DNA from: Streptomyces syringium
Lineage (GTDB): Bacteria; Actinomycetota; Actinomycetes; Streptomycetales; Streptomycetaceae
DNA length: 64,000 nt
Direction: 5' to 3'
NCBI RefSeq assembly: GCF_017876625.1
Contig: NZ_JAGIOH010000001.1
Span: forward strand, 372,001 to 436,000
The notes beneath the pieces are model-generated. The model did no database searches. It was not told the origin of the DNA and saw nothing but the letters and a program-made list of their open reading frames with translations. The stretch's first letter is position 1. Each line of letters starts with the position of its first letter. Positions 1 to 9,597 of this stretch are shown here, piece by piece. Both the position numbers and the translations under genes were made by a program.

Positions 1-2072
1 GGTGCCTCGGTCTGCTCCGCGGCGGGGCCCATGGCACCGAGGCCGGGGCCGGGCTCCTCGGTTTCCGCCATGGCGCCGGGCGCTCCGGCGGCGTCCGAGG
101 GCCCTGGGCCGCCCGGTCCCGGGCGGGCCCGCTCGGAGCGGCCACGCCCGTCCGCCGACGGGGCCTCGGCGACGGCCGGTTCGACGTCCTGCCGCCCGGG
201 GCCGTCGCTGTGGGAGGGCTCGGGCGCCGCCTCCTGGTCCGTCTCCGGGCTCAGCTGGCCCGCCTCGGGCCCTCCCGCCTCCGGGTCGGGTCCGACTTCC
301 TGCTCGACCGGCTTGTCCGGCTGGAGATCCCGTGCCGTGCGGCTCTCCGCCTCCCGGTCGGCCTCACGCCGGGCCGAGGCGTCTGCCTCGGGTGCCGGTG
401 CGGGCCGGTCGGCCTCGGCTTGTCGGGGAGCGGGCGGTTCGGGTGCCTCCTCGGGTTCCTCCTCCGCCTCGTTCTCCCGGTCCTGCTGGATCTCATCGGC
501 CTTGGTACTCGGCGGCTCGGGGAACGAGGGTGCTTCCTGCGCCGCCGGTCCGCCGGCGGAGACATCGAGCCGGTCGGCGGTCGGCACGGACGAGACATCG
601 AGATCGGTGCTCGGGACGAAGTCCTCCGGACGCAGCTCCGGGCCGGCCGGCTTGGCGGCCTCCGGCTCTTCGTCCTGCGGGGTCTCGACGTCCTTCTCGG
701 CCTCCGCCTCCACCCCCAGCGGCTCGTCCTCCGCCTTGCCCTGCTCGTCGTCGAGCAGACCGTGCCGGGCCAGCGGACTGTCCTTCGCACCGGCGAGCTT
801 GTCCACCTGCTCAGGGCGGGCCGGGCCCGGCTGCCGGTCCTGGCGCCGGTCGACGGCCTTGGGCCTGGAACCCTCGGCAGGGCGGCGCTGCCCGGCCACG
901 CGCTGCTGCTCGGGCGCACCGGGGGCCTGCGCGGCGGCAGCCGCTGCCCGAGATGGTTCGGCACCCACCACCGCCCCGGCGGCCGCGCCGACAGTGGCCT
1001 CTTGAGGGCGCCCGGTCCCGGCCGGGCCCGCCTCCCCGGCCCCGGGCTCGGGCTTCGGCTCGGGCTCCGCGTCCTCGGCGGACGGTTCCTCCTCCGCCTC
1101 CTCCTCGGGCTTCTTCTCCTTCTCCTCGGGCTTCTCGTCCTGGCCCTCTTCCTTGCCTTCTTCTTTGCCCTCTTCCTTGCCTTTCCCCTCTTCCTCGTCC
1201 TTCTCCCCCGCCGGGTCCTTCGGCAGATCCTTCGGCGGGACGTCGGACTCCTCGACCGGTTCGTGCGCCGGCTCCGTCACCGGCCCCGGGATCACTCCCG
1301 CGTCCGTCTCCGCCGGGCCGCGTTCGCTCCGCTCCACCAGCTCCAGCAGCCGCTCATGGTCCGAAGTCGGCAAGCGGAGCGAGAGCCTTTCCAGTACCGA
1401 TGCCTTCAACTCTGGTGCGAAGCGCGTCAGTTGCTGTCGCACCCGACCGGCCGCGTCCGTCGGGTCGCCGCGCAGCGAGCGGAGGATGCCCGCGGTGAGG
1501 CGGTCCACCAGCGTCGCCGGGTCCAGCAGCTCCGTGCGGAACTGGTCGGCGCGCACCCGTGCGTACCGCAGCCAGCCCGGTGTGGCGTTCCGCGTCACCT
1601 CCGGGCGCGGGCGCTGTGAGCGGGCGCCGTCCTCGGCCTGCCGTTCCACCGCGTCCTGCGGCATGCTGACCGCGCCGAGGTCGCGGCCCGCCTTCAGCGC
1701 GCCCAGGGGGTGCGGTGCCTGGACGGTGTGCAGCAGTTCGTGGGCGACCAGCCGCCGGCCGTCCTCCGTTCCCGGGCGGAACCTTCCTTCGGCGAAGAAG
1801 ACGTCCTCGCCGACGGTGACGGCGTCCGCGCCCAGCAGATCGGTCAGCAGAGCGGCGTCCCGGTCGGTGTGGACACGGACGCGGCTGAAGTCGTGACCGA
1901 GCCGCTCCTCCAGCTCGCGGCGCAGTCCGAGGTCGAGCGGCTGCCCGGCGCCGGTGATGATCTCTTTGGGTTCCGGGGTACGGGCCTTGGGCGCGCGGGC
2001 CTTGCGTTTGCGCTGCTGCGCAGCCGCCTCGTTCGTCTGCTGGTGGCCGGCGGGCACCTGGACCCGGCTCAT
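1..2072 (-). CDS. eCIS-associated DUF4157 domain protein (3' end beyond left edge)
   Basis: The minus frame opens at ATG 2072 and stays open to base 1, giving about 690 residues with no stop. Residues 107-118 read RRLVAHELLHTV, the HExxH zinc-metallopeptidase-like motif of DUF4157, the family that marks eCIS loci. After residue 210 the protein is low-complexity, with acidic and Lys/Glu runs and then long Pro/Ala/Glu stretches, so most of it is probably disordered. The start overlaps the stop of the preceding gene as ATGA, so translation is coupled. The role is inferred: DUF4157 proteins are thought to be cargo or processing factors of contractile injection particles. Whether a folded toxin domain lies beyond the edge cannot be seen. 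Confidence 0.85.
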   Translation of the reverse strand, partial: MSRVQVPAGHQQTNEAAAQQRKRKARAPKARTPEPKEIITGAGQPLDLGLRRELEERLGHDFSRVRVHTDRDAALLTDLLGADAVTVGEDVFFAEGRFRPGTEDGRRLVAHELLHTVQAPHPLGALKAGRDLGAVSMPQDAVERQAEDGARSQRPRPEVTRNATPGWLRYARVRADQFRTELLDPATLVDRLTAGILRSLRGDPTDAAGRVRQQLTRFAPELKASVLERLSLRLPTSDHERLLELVERSERGPAETDAGVIPGPVTEPAHEPVEESDVPPKDLPKDPAGEKDEEEGKGKEEGKEEGKEEGQDEKPEEKEKKPEEEAEEEPSAEDAEPEPKPEPGAGEAGPAGTGRPQEATVGAAAGAVVGAEPSRAAAAAAQAPGAPEQQRVAGQRRPAEGSRPKAVDRRQDRQPGPARPEQVDKLAGAKDSPLARHGLLDDEQGKAEDEPLGVEAEAEKDVETPQDEEPEAAKPAGPELRPEDFVPSTDLDVSSVPTADRLDVSAGGPAAQEAPSFPEPPSTKADEIQQDRENEAEEEPEEAPEPPAPRQAEADRPAPAPEADASARREADREAESRTARDLQPDKPVEQEVGPDPEAGGPEAGQLSPETDQEAAPEPSHSDGPGRQDVEPAVAEAPSADGRGRSERARPGPGGPGPSDAAGAPGAMAETEEPGPGLGAMGPAAEQTEA

Positions 2073-2440
2073 GCGCGCCGCCCCCCGGTATCCGTACTGC
2101 TGCCGCCCGCGTCGCCCCGGCCCGTCAGTCCGGCGTGCACCGCGCGCGCCAGCGCGGTGCCCAGCCGGTGCGGGGAGGTGGTGGCCGGCAGCGGTGGCAG
2201 ACCGCGGAGGAGGTCCAGACGGACGCCGGTGTCCCCGGCGATCGGGACACCGCGGTCCCGGACCAGGCGGTGGAGTTCGTGCCGGAAGGCGTCGGCGACG
2301 CGCTCGTGATCGACGTGTTCGAAGCCGTGCAGGGCCAGCTCGCCGATCTCGACATGAACGCGTCCCGGACGATCGCGTCCCGGCTGGCCGCGCCCTGGGA
2401 GATCGCGCCCCGGGTCCCGCCTCGGATCCGTCACACCCAT
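2069..2440 (-). CDS. small hypothetical eCIS protein
   Basis: This 123-residue protein lies between the AAA+ ATPase and the DUF4157 gene and overlaps both (10 nt with the ATPase end, ATGA with DUF4157). The N-terminus is rich in Arg, Pro and Asp. The middle, RVHVEIGELALHGFEHVD, looks like a short beta-alpha fold and is followed by a helical HELHRLV segment. I know no assigned function. Its position and coupling suggest an eCIS assembly or cargo-loading accessory. Confidence 0.75.
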   Translation of the reverse strand: MGVTDPRRDPGRDLPGRGQPGRDRPGRVHVEIGELALHGFEHVDHERVADAFRHELHRLVRDRGVPIAGDTGVRLDLLRGLPPLPATTSPHRLGTALARAVHAGLTGRGDAGGSSTDTGGRRA

Positions 2441-4407
2441 CCGCGTACCTCCGAGGGGGTCAGCGAGCGCTCCAGCTTCACGTACTCGGTACGCGCTGCG
2501 GCCAGCATGTGCCGCATCCGCAGCGGGCTGCCCTCATCCGCGGCGAGGAACGCCGCCGACAGGGCGATGTTCCTGATGGACCCGCCCGCCACGGTGAGCT
2601 GGGCCAGCCGCTCCGGGTCCAGGTCCTCGCTCGGTGTCTGCCGGGGGATGACCCGGCGCCAGATCTCGGCCCGCTCCGGCACCCCGGGGAAGGGGAAGTC
2701 GACGATGAAGCGGATCCGGCGCATGAACGCCTGGTCGAGTGCCTGCTTCATATTGGTGGTCAGGATGGCGAGTCCCCGGTACGCCTCCATGCGCATCAGC
2801 AGATAGCTGACCTCGAGGTTGGCGTAGCGGTCGTGGCTGTCCTTGACCTCGCTGCGCTTGCCGAACAGCGCGTCGGCCTCGTCGAAGAGCAGCAGGGCGC
2901 CGCCGCGCTCGGCGGCGTCGAAGACCCGTCGCAGGTTCTTCTCGGTCTCCCCGATGTACTTGCTGACGATCTGGGAGAGGTCGATGACGAACAGGTCGAC
3001 GCCCAGCTCGCCCGCGACGACCTCGGCGGCGAGTGTCTTGCCCGTTCCCGACCCTCCGGCGAACAGGGCGGTCACCCCGAGGCCGCGCCGCAGCACCGCT
3101 TCGAAGCCCCACTCCTGGTAGACGGTGGCGCGGCGCCGCACGTGGGCCACGGCTTCTTTCAGCGCCTCGCGCTGGCGGTCGGCGAGGACGAGGTCCTCCC
3201 ATCCGGCGCGGGGTTCGATGCGGCGGCCGAGCTCGTCCAGGGACATGCGTGCCTCGGCCAGGCCCGCTCGCCACGCCAGCTGCTTGGCGTCGCCCTCGGG
3301 GGCCCGGCGCACCGCCGCTCCCGCCGAGCGGATGACATGGGCGGGCAGCGAGAACTGGGCGACGAGGTCGCGTACGTCCTGTTCCCGGACGCCCGCGACA
3401 CCGTCGAGTGCCCCTGTCCACAGCCGTAGTTGCTCGTCGGGGGTGAGGGGCTGGGCGATGACGCGTTCGCGGCGGGCGGTGAGGCCCGGCTGGGGTTCGT
3501 CGCTGGAGACGATCACGGGTACGGGCAGCTCGGCGAGGAAGGCCTCGGCCGCGCCGCGGCGTTCGCCCGCCCGGTCGCCGCCCTCGATCAGGAGGGCGGC
3601 CGGCAGCAGGATGGCCTCGCGCTGCCAGAGCCGGGCGAGCCGGTCCCGTTCGGCGGGCTCGGTGGGCAGGTCGTCCGCGGCGGCGGTGTACAGGGCCAGC
3701 CCCGCGCGGTCGGCGGCGGTGGCGGCGATGTCCCAGCGGGTGGCGCGGTCCGCGCCGACGAGTTCGGTGTGCGGCGGCCCGTCGAGCTCGGCACCGGACC
3801 AGGCGCGGGTGATGCTCTCGGCGGCTTCCTGGTGGCCGGGGGGCAGTTCCTCCCGGCCGGGAGGACGGTGCCTGAGCAGTCCGTGCAGGCGTACGTCCAG
3901 GTAGGGCACGCCGACCAGGAAGTGCAGGATGCGTTCGTCGAGGCGTAAGCGTGACGTCGTCGGGGAGCTGTCGTCGTCGAGCTCGATCAGCCGCCAGCGG
4001 CGCAGCGGCCCGACGGGGGTCAGCGCGCTCCAGTGCGGGGCGTCGAGGGCGGCGAGGGCCAGGGCGAAGGTGGGGTGGGGACGGGCCGGATCGCCGCAGG
4101 CTGCGGCGCAGCGGGGGCCGGTGGTGGGGTCGGTCTCGGCCGCGGCGGCGAGGACCAGCACATCGCGTTCGAAGGGGGTGAGGCCGAGGCAGGAGACGAC
4201 GACCGCCAGGGCATCGAAGGACGGGACGCCGCTCGCCGGGGCGGGCGCGGCCCCCGCGTCTCCGGTGGCGGGTTCGCCGGCCGGTGCGTCCGGGGTGGTG
4301 CGGGTCCCGGCGGGCGAACGCGCGGAGGCGTGCGCGTCCAGGCGTCGGAGCACCGCCTCCACGGCGGCGGCGAGCGCCCGCTGGTGTGCGCCGTGCCGCT
4401 CGTTCAT
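2431..4407 (-). CDS. AAA+ ATPase of contractile injection system (Afp15/Pvc15-like)
   Basis: This 658-residue ATPase has a variable N-terminal half and a C-terminal AAA+ module. Walker A GGSGTGKT lies near residue 450, Walker B is LLLFDEAD, and sensor-1 is ILTTN. The pore-side [10 protein letters not shown] segment is also typical of AAA+ proteins. In AFP/PVC-type eCIS such an ATPase is required for particle assembly, probably at a late step. The start ATG 4407 has a strong site, GGGGGAGG, a few bases upstream. It sits between the DUF4255 terminator gene and the small protein, as in known actinobacterial eCIS loci. Confidence 0.93.
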   Translation of the reverse strand: MNERHGAHQRALAAAVEAVLRRLDAHASARSPAGTRTTPDAPAGEPATGDAGAAPAPASGVPSFDALAVVVSCLGLTPFERDVLVLAAAAETDPTTGPRCAAACGDPARPHPTFALALAALDAPHWSALTPVGPLRRWRLIELDDDSSPTTSRLRLDERILHFLVGVPYLDVRLHGLLRHRPPGREELPPGHQEAAESITRAWSGAELDGPPHTELVGADRATRWDIAATAADRAGLALYTAAADDLPTEPAERDRLARLWQREAILLPAALLIEGGDRAGERRGAAEAFLAELPVPVIVSSDEPQPGLTARRERVIAQPLTPDEQLRLWTGALDGVAGVREQDVRDLVAQFSLPAHVIRSAGAAVRRAPEGDAKQLAWRAGLAEARMSLDELGRRIEPRAGWEDLVLADRQREALKEAVAHVRRRATVYQEWGFEAVLRRGLGVTALFAGGSGTGKTLAAEVVAGELGVDLFVIDLSQIVSKYIGETEKNLRRVFDAAERGGALLLFDEADALFGKRSEVKDSHDRYANLEVSYLLMRMEAYRGLAILTTNMKQALDQAFMRRIRFIVDFPFPGVPERAEIWRRVIPRQTPSEDLDPERLAQLTVAGGSIRNIALSAAFLAADEGSPLRMRHMLAAARTEYVKLERSLTPSEVRGWV

Positions 4408-4470
4408 GTCCTCCCCCGACGTGTATCGGTGCGCTGCCCGGTCCCCCGTCTCGTCACCCTCCGGCCCCCG

Positions 4471-5745
4471 TCAGCGCGTCTCGCCGAGGTCGAGGGCCGG
4501 TCCGTCGAAGGTGCCCTCGTCCGAGAACGTGAGCGCGCTCGGTACCCCGTCGACCTGGACTCGCACCAGGTAGGCGACGGGGCGTACCCCGGTGATCGCG
4601 ATCCTCAGCCGTTCGGGGTCGGGCCGTTGGCCGAGCGGGAAGGGCGCGCGGAACTGGTATCCGGCCGGGCGCCGGCCCGGGGGTGGCTGCTTCTCGTCGA
4701 GCAGGAGCAGCACCCGTTGGTCTGCGCCCAGTGGCATGTCGAGGCCGAGGACGAGGACGGCCGAGATCTCGTCGTCGCCGGTGCGGTCCTCGACGCCGAT
4801 GGGCCCGGTGATGCCGGGGCGGCGGGCGAAGGTGGCGGCGTTGGATTCCAGGCCCCAGTGCGGTGTCGCCGGGATGCCCAGGTCGAGGGCGTGCAGCAGT
4901 TGCACGGGGTGGACTCCGGGCGGCAGGTCGTCCGGCACGCGGATGACGGCCTGGTCGTCGCGTACCTTGTCGGCATCGAGGGGCAGTTCGCGTCCGCTTA
5001 CGCGGGCGGAGACGCGGTCGGCGCGCAGCCCTGTGCCGCGGGCGACCAGTTCGTGTCCCGCCGGCACCGGTCCCTCCACCGGTTCGGTGCCGGGTGGTGA
5101 TCCGGCGGGGCGGGACAGCAGCCGGTCGATGAGGGGCTGCCGGGTCGGGACAGCCCGCACGGTGCGGCGCAGGACCGGCTTTCCGGCGATGGGCTCCTGC
5201 CTGCCCTCGATGAAGACGGCGGTGCCCTGATAGGTCAGGGACAGCGCGTAGGGGGTCTGGAAAAGCATCGACCAGAGCTTCGAGGCGTCGTCGACGTCCA
5301 TCTGCGAGGGGGTGAACCGCACCCGCTGGGGTGCTGCCGCGAGGTCGCTGCCCACGAGGAACGGCGAGGCCGCGGCTTCGTCGATCAACTCCTTGGGCAG
5401 GGTGGGGAGTTCGTGGAGGGTGCGGACGACCGAGCCGAGCAGGCGCTGGGCGACGAGTTCCCGCTCGTCACCGTAGAAGCTGACCAGGTAGTGCAGGTCG
5501 AGGGCGGCGGCGGGTTTGGTGAGCAGGGTGCCGTCGCCCGTGCGGGTCGGTGTGTCGCGGTTGCGCAGCGTCCCGTTGGGCGTGACCTGGTACAGGAAGA
5601 CGGTGACCGTGGGCTGTGCCGGGGGCTGGGCGGGCGGTTTGATGGCGGCGACGTCGACGGCGAACGGGACGTCGAGGGCGACGGAGTTCGCGATGAGCAG
5701 GCGCAGCGCTTCGGTGACGGTGGCGATGGCCAGCGAGTTGCTCAT
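4471..5745 (-). CDS. DUF4255 domain protein (Pvc16/Afp16-like tail terminator)
   Basis: The 424-residue protein begins MSNSLAIATVTEALRLLI and includes VTVFLYQVTPNGTLRNRD and LHYLVSFYGDERELVAQRLLG, the signature of DUF4255. In AFP/PVC particles this family caps the sheath-tube end and sets particle length. The first 200 residues are the DUF4255 core. The C-terminal 200 residues contain two Ig-like beta segments, a common extension in actinobacterial versions. The start overlaps the upstream stop as ATGA. Confidence 0.9.
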   Translation of the reverse strand: MSNSLAIATVTEALRLLIANSVALDVPFAVDVAAIKPPAQPPAQPTVTVFLYQVTPNGTLRNRDTPTRTGDGTLLTKPAAALDLHYLVSFYGDERELVAQRLLGSVVRTLHELPTLPKELIDEAAASPFLVGSDLAAAPQRVRFTPSQMDVDDASKLWSMLFQTPYALSLTYQGTAVFIEGRQEPIAGKPVLRRTVRAVPTRQPLIDRLLSRPAGSPPGTEPVEGPVPAGHELVARGTGLRADRVSARVSGRELPLDADKVRDDQAVIRVPDDLPPGVHPVQLLHALDLGIPATPHWGLESNAATFARRPGITGPIGVEDRTGDDEISAVLVLGLDMPLGADQRVLLLLDEKQPPPGRRPAGYQFRAPFPLGQRPDPERLRIAITGVRPVAYLVRVQVDGVPSALTFSDEGTFDGPALDLGETR

Positions 5746-6479
5746 GACTGCCCGCCCCTTCCCGCGCCCAGGTACTGGTCGAGCGTCATGGCGGGCCGGG
5801 GCCGTCCGTTGTCTTCGGTCCCGGCGCGCCGGTCCAGTTTCGCCGGGCCCTGGCGCTGCCCGGCGGTGACCTCCAGGCGGCCGATGCTGACGTGCACGAC
5901 CCGCTCGGGTGGCTTCTGGCGTCGGCGCCGGTCGCCGGTGGCCGTGCTGTCGGTGGGTCGCTGGGGTGGTTTGGGGCGGACGGCCGGGACGGCGGGTGTG
6001 CCGGGTGTCGGCGTGGGGGGCCGGGAGGCCGGTGGGGCCGGTCGCCGGGTGGCTTGCGCCGAGGGCCGTCCGGTGGTGTCGGACCGTGCGGCGCCGGAGT
6101 GCCGGCCCGGCGCCCGTTCGCCGTTCGGTGCGGCGGTGGCGGCCGGTGGCAGGGGCGGGGCGACGAGCAGGGGCCGCGCGGGAAGAAGGCGTACCGCCGG
6201 GGCGGGACGTTCCGGGGGCGGCGTCGTCGTCGCACGGGGCGCGGGTGGAGCGGCTGATGGGGCCGGTCGCGGCGACACGGGTACGGATGCCGGCCCGGCA
6301 GTGCGGGCGGAGCCGGGCGCGGGCGCGGTTGCCGCGATGGGCGAGGGTGCGTCCGTCCCGGCCGTCTCGATCCGTTCGAACGGTCCCGGCAGGCGCGGGC
6401 GCAGTCTCACCACGGCGGTCGGCGCGCCCTGCCGGCCGGGCACGTGGCGTGCCAGCAGGCGGTCGAAGAAGTCAGGCAT
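5742..6479 (-). CDS. proline-rich eCIS linker protein, unknown function
   Basis: The 245-residue protein starts MPDFFDRLLARHVPG at ATG 6479, overlapping the previous stop by 8 nt. After about 40 residues it becomes a long Pro/Ala/Arg/Thr-rich stretch, probably disordered. It ends with a conserved-looking segment (VVHVSIGRLEVTA) and the terminal TLDQYLGAGRGG. This layout, with short ordered ends joined by a disordered linker, fits a scaffold or adaptor in particle assembly. The function is inferred from position only. Confidence 0.75.
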   Translation of the reverse strand: MPDFFDRLLARHVPGRQGAPTAVVRLRPRLPGPFERIETAGTDAPSPIAATAPAPGSARTAGPASVPVSPRPAPSAAPPAPRATTTPPPERPAPAVRLLPARPLLVAPPLPPAATAAPNGERAPGRHSGAARSDTTGRPSAQATRRPAPPASRPPTPTPGTPAVPAVRPKPPQRPTDSTATGDRRRRQKPPERVVHVSIGRLEVTAGQRQGPAKLDRRAGTEDNGRPRPAMTLDQYLGAGRGGQS

Positions 6480-7203
6480 CCGCACACAGCTCCAGGTAGT
6501 AGCGGCGCCGCAGCGGGCTGAGCGCCAGGATCTCCGGTTCGCTCCAGCCGTACGCGGTGGCGAGCAGGTGGACGTCCAGGAGGGTGTCGCGGGCCCAGGC
6601 GTCCAGCTCGGCCCACAGGTAGGAGGCGATGTCGAGTTCAGCCCGGGTCGCCTTCCCGCACTCCGGGCAGGCGACGTTGAGCGTGACGTCGGCGAACGGG
6701 TCCGACTCCTCGGAGGCCGCGGCGATCCGTCGCTGCACGTGGTCGGGCAGGGGCCGGTCCGTCGCGTCCTGTCCGCCGTGCTCGGCCCGCAGGACGCACC
6801 GGGCCAGCAGCGCGGCTCTGGCCCGGTGCTCCGGTACGGCCTCGACCGCGGCGAGGTCGGCGGGGGTGGGCAGTCTGAACTCGACCGTCCACTCCCCCGC
6901 TTCGACGCGAATGGGCTTGCCGGGCCCGTCGACAGCGGTGCCCATATCGCCCGCGTCGAACGCGAACTCCATCTCCTCCCCGCACTCGGCGCAGTCGGTA
7001 CGCACCTCCAGCCGCGCCCCGAACAGCGCCCGCCGGACGGCGAACAGCTCGGCGTCACGCCGGCCCACCGGCACCGCGAGCAGTTCCCCGGCGTCGGATC
7101 CCGGGCGGGCGAGCCCGTGCAGGAGCAGGGCGCGCCCGCCGTCGTCGGACGCGAGCCCCGCCTCCCACGCGGCGAGCAACGCCCCGGCCTCCAGGTGTTC
7201 CAT
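6472..7203 (-). CDS. baseplate-related protein with zinc-ribbon cysteines (T4 gp51-like)
   Basis: This 243-residue protein starts at ATG 7203, 11 nt after the tube stop. It carries two CxxC pairs, CAEC near residue 68 and CPEC near 180, which suggest a zinc-stabilised fold. Its location directly after tube and sheath matches the gp51/T4-baseplate-like proteins of eCIS and myophage loci, which help assemble the baseplate hub. The family assignment rests on context and overall character rather than a diagnostic motif. Confidence 0.65.
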   Translation of the reverse strand: MEHLEAGALLAAWEAGLASDDGGRALLLHGLARPGSDAGELLAVPVGRRDAELFAVRRALFGARLEVRTDCAECGEEMEFAFDAGDMGTAVDGPGKPIRVEAGEWTVEFRLPTPADLAAVEAVPEHRARAALLARCVLRAEHGGQDATDRPLPDHVQRRIAAASEESDPFADVTLNVACPECGKATRAELDIASYLWAELDAWARDTLLDVHLLATAYGWSEPEILALSPLRRRYYLELCADA

Positions 7204-7214
7204 CCGCGACCGGC

Positions 7215-7739
7215 CTAGGCCGGCTGCTGGTACGAGGGCTCTTCCGGCTCGGGGACCTCGTAGTCCCGCTCCCAGCCCTCGCATTCGAGCTTGAGGCTCT
7301 GGATCGCGACCGCGTTGGCGTTCGCGTCCAGTTCACCGACGATCTGGTACTCGCTGATCCAGGCGCGGTAGAGCTTGTGGGAGACCGCGACCTGACCTGC
7401 CTCGTTGAGCACCTGGATGACGATGTCCTTGCGGAAGTCGGCCAGTGACACCTCGGAGCCGCGGCCCGCGCCGACCATCCACACCTTGTTCGCCCAGCGG
7501 TCGAACTCGGTGTCGTGGGTGACGCCGCGTTCCAGCGTGACGGCTTCGAACTCGGTGCGCCCCGGTGACTTCCGCGGAGAGCTGGCGTCGCCTCCGTTGC
7601 GGTGCTTGACCACCTCGGTGGTGCGCTTGAGTGGACTGATCTTGCTGACGCCTGCGACGACGCGCCCGTCCCAGACGACCAGGAACTTGAAGTTCTTGTA
7701 CGGGTCGAACCGCTGCGCGTTGACCGTGAACTCGGCCAT
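7215..7739 (-). CDS. phage tail tube-like inner tube protein (T4 gp19 family)
   Basis: At 174 residues it matches inner-tube proteins in length and character: MAEFTVNAQRFDPYKNFKFL, then a VGGS-like hydrophobic strand, FEAVTLERGVTHDTEFDRW and a C-terminal LKLECEGWERDY. This FExVTLxRGxTxDxEFxxW pattern is typical of the gp19/Hcp-fold tube family. The tube stacks inside the sheath and carries cargo. It follows the sheath gene by 7 nt and presumably shares its promoter. Confidence 0.93.
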   Translation of the reverse strand: MAEFTVNAQRFDPYKNFKFLVVWDGRVVAGVSKISPLKRTTEVVKHRNGGDASSPRKSPGRTEFEAVTLERGVTHDTEFDRWANKVWMVGAGRGSEVSLADFRKDIVIQVLNEAGQVAVSHKLYRAWISEYQIVGELDANANAVAIQSLKLECEGWERDYEVPEPEEPSYQQPA

Positions 7740-7746
7740 GGAGCTC

Positions 7747-9597
7747 CTATACCTCGATCTGTCCGGCCATCTGCTCGATCTTGACGATCACGAACTCCGC
7801 GGGCTTGAGCGGAGCGAATCCGACCACGACGTTCACCACGCCGCGGTTGATGTCGTCCTGCGTGGTGGTGTCCTTGTCGCACTTGACGAAGTACGCCTCG
7901 CGTGCGGCCGTGCCCTGGAACGCCCCCTGTTGGAAGAGCGTGTGCAGGAACGCGCCGATGTTGAGCCGGATCTGCGACCACAGACGTTCGTCGTTGGGCT
8001 CGAAGACGACCCACTTGGTGCCGCGGTACAGGCTCTCCTCGAGCATCAGCGCCAGACGCCTGACCGGTACGTACTTCCACTGGGAGGCGAGCACGTCCGC
8101 CCCCGCCAGGGTCCGCGCGCCCCAGATCACCGGGCCGACGACGGGGAAGGAGCGGAGGCAGTTGAGCGCCACGGGGTTGAGCAGCCCGTTCTCCCGGTCG
8201 GTCATCGGCACGGTGAGCGCCCGTACCCCGGCGAGCCGGGCTTCGGTACCGGCCGGTGCCTTCCACACCCCGCGCTCGCTGTCCGTGCGGGCCATGACCC
8301 CGGCGACGGCGCCCGACGGCGGGAAGGCCCGCAGCCGCCCGGTGACCAGGTCGACCATCTCCAGGTGCGGGAAGTACAGAGCCGCGTGCGTGCCGGGCAC
8401 GGACTCGAACATGGGCAGGCCGGCCCGTGCGGCATCGATGCTCCGCCACGCGGCGGGCGCGTCGGCCACCAGGAACATCCGCTTCTCCTGGCACAGGGCC
8501 ACGGCGGCGGACAGGACGGTCGCGGCGTCGTCGACGTTGGTGTAGCCGGCCACCTCCGGCAGGACCAGGAGGTTGACGTCCTGGACCTCGCGCAGGGCGT
8601 TGATGCCGGTCTTCCCGGCCTCGCTGCCGATCAGGTCGGTCGGTCCCGGCGGGCTCGCGTCCTGACCGCCGTCGAGGACGAAGGCGGGCGGCCGGGCGAA
8701 GTCCTCGAGGCCGAGCGGTCCCGCGGCGTCGCCGCTGAAATGGACCACGTCGTCCTTGTCGAGGGAGCCCGCCACGACCTGGAGCCGCTGCCCGAACGCG
8801 GTGACCCGGGTACCCGCGAAGGCCCGCTTGCCCGGGGCGTCGGGAAGGGCCCGCAGTTTCCGTTCCAGCAGGAGGGCGAGTTGCGGGACGGATTTCGGTG
8901 GGGAGTCGCCGTCGGCCTGCGGATCGTAGATCTTGAATGTGTGCTTGACCGCGCCGATTTTCACGTCGATCGCCGCGGTCAAATCCGGAAGCCGTTCCCC
9001 GAACGGCTTGGAAACCGTGCCCACGGGGTCGGGGCGGCCACCCCGGGCCAACGTCACCTGGACCAGGGAAGAAGCGGAATCCACCAGGGCTTTTACGTAA
9101 CGGGGGTGGGCCGGATCCATGGATATTCCGGTGAAGGATTCCCGCGCCCCGCCCGCACTGTCAAAAACGTGCAGGTTGAAGGTCTCTTTCGGCTTCGGTG
9201 TGTCGTAGTCGATCGCGACGCGCAGCCCTGAGCCCCATACGCCCGGCTCCTTGGCGGTGAGCCCCAGCGCGTCGGCGGCCGCCTCGGTCTCGCTCGACGT
9301 CAGCGTCACACCGGCGGACTTGCCGGTCCCCGCGGCGCCCACCCGCACGACGACCGCGACCGATCCCCCGTTGAGGAAGAACTGCTGGACGGCATAGCTG
9401 ACCGCGCTGTCCGAGGCGAGACCGCCGAACCGGCGCTCGTAGTCCGCGAAGCTGGTGATGGTCACCGGCCGGTTGACCGGGCCCCGGCGGGTGTGCCCGA
9501 GGAACGCGGCCACAGAGGTGCTGACCGCCGTGATGGTACGGACGCTGCTGGGAAGTTCTTCGATGTAGACGCCGGGATAGGTCGGTTGCACCGGCAT
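7747..9597 (-). CDS. contractile tail sheath protein
   Basis: The 616-residue protein begins MPVQPTYPGVYIEELPSS, the hallmark N-terminus of phage and eCIS sheath subunits. TAVSTSVAAFLGHTRRGP and the C-terminal segments NIGAFLHTLFQQGAFQG and KCDKDTTTQDDINRG form the conserved sheath core. The middle (about residues 120-330) is the variable surface domain. ATG 9597 was chosen because GGAGGG lies directly upstream; a TTG 27 nt further up lacks such support. It is the first gene of the eCIS operon seen here. Confidence 0.96.
   Translation of the reverse strand: MPVQPTYPGVYIEELPSSVRTITAVSTSVAAFLGHTRRGPVNRPVTITSFADYERRFGGLASDSAVSYAVQQFFLNGGSVAVVVRVGAAGTGKSAGVTLTSSETEAAADALGLTAKEPGVWGSGLRVAIDYDTPKPKETFNLHVFDSAGGARESFTGISMDPAHPRYVKALVDSASSLVQVTLARGGRPDPVGTVSKPFGERLPDLTAAIDVKIGAVKHTFKIYDPQADGDSPPKSVPQLALLLERKLRALPDAPGKRAFAGTRVTAFGQRLQVVAGSLDKDDVVHFSGDAAGPLGLEDFARPPAFVLDGGQDASPPGPTDLIGSEAGKTGINALREVQDVNLLVLPEVAGYTNVDDAATVLSAAVALCQEKRMFLVADAPAAWRSIDAARAGLPMFESVPGTHAALYFPHLEMVDLVTGRLRAFPPSGAVAGVMARTDSERGVWKAPAGTEARLAGVRALTVPMTDRENGLLNPVALNCLRSFPVVGPVIWGARTLAGADVLASQWKYVPVRRLALMLEESLYRGTKWVVFEPNDERLWSQIRLNIGAFLHTLFQQGAFQGTAAREAYFVKCDKDTTTQDDINRGVVNVVVGFAPLKPAEFVIVKIEQMAGQIEV

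Noticed and set aside
2..1619. Long plus-strand open frames opposite the DUF4157 gene
   Set aside because: Composition is Arg/Pro/Ser-rich without any domain, and the minus frame encodes a clear HExxH-containing protein; these are antisense shadows of high-GC coding DNA.
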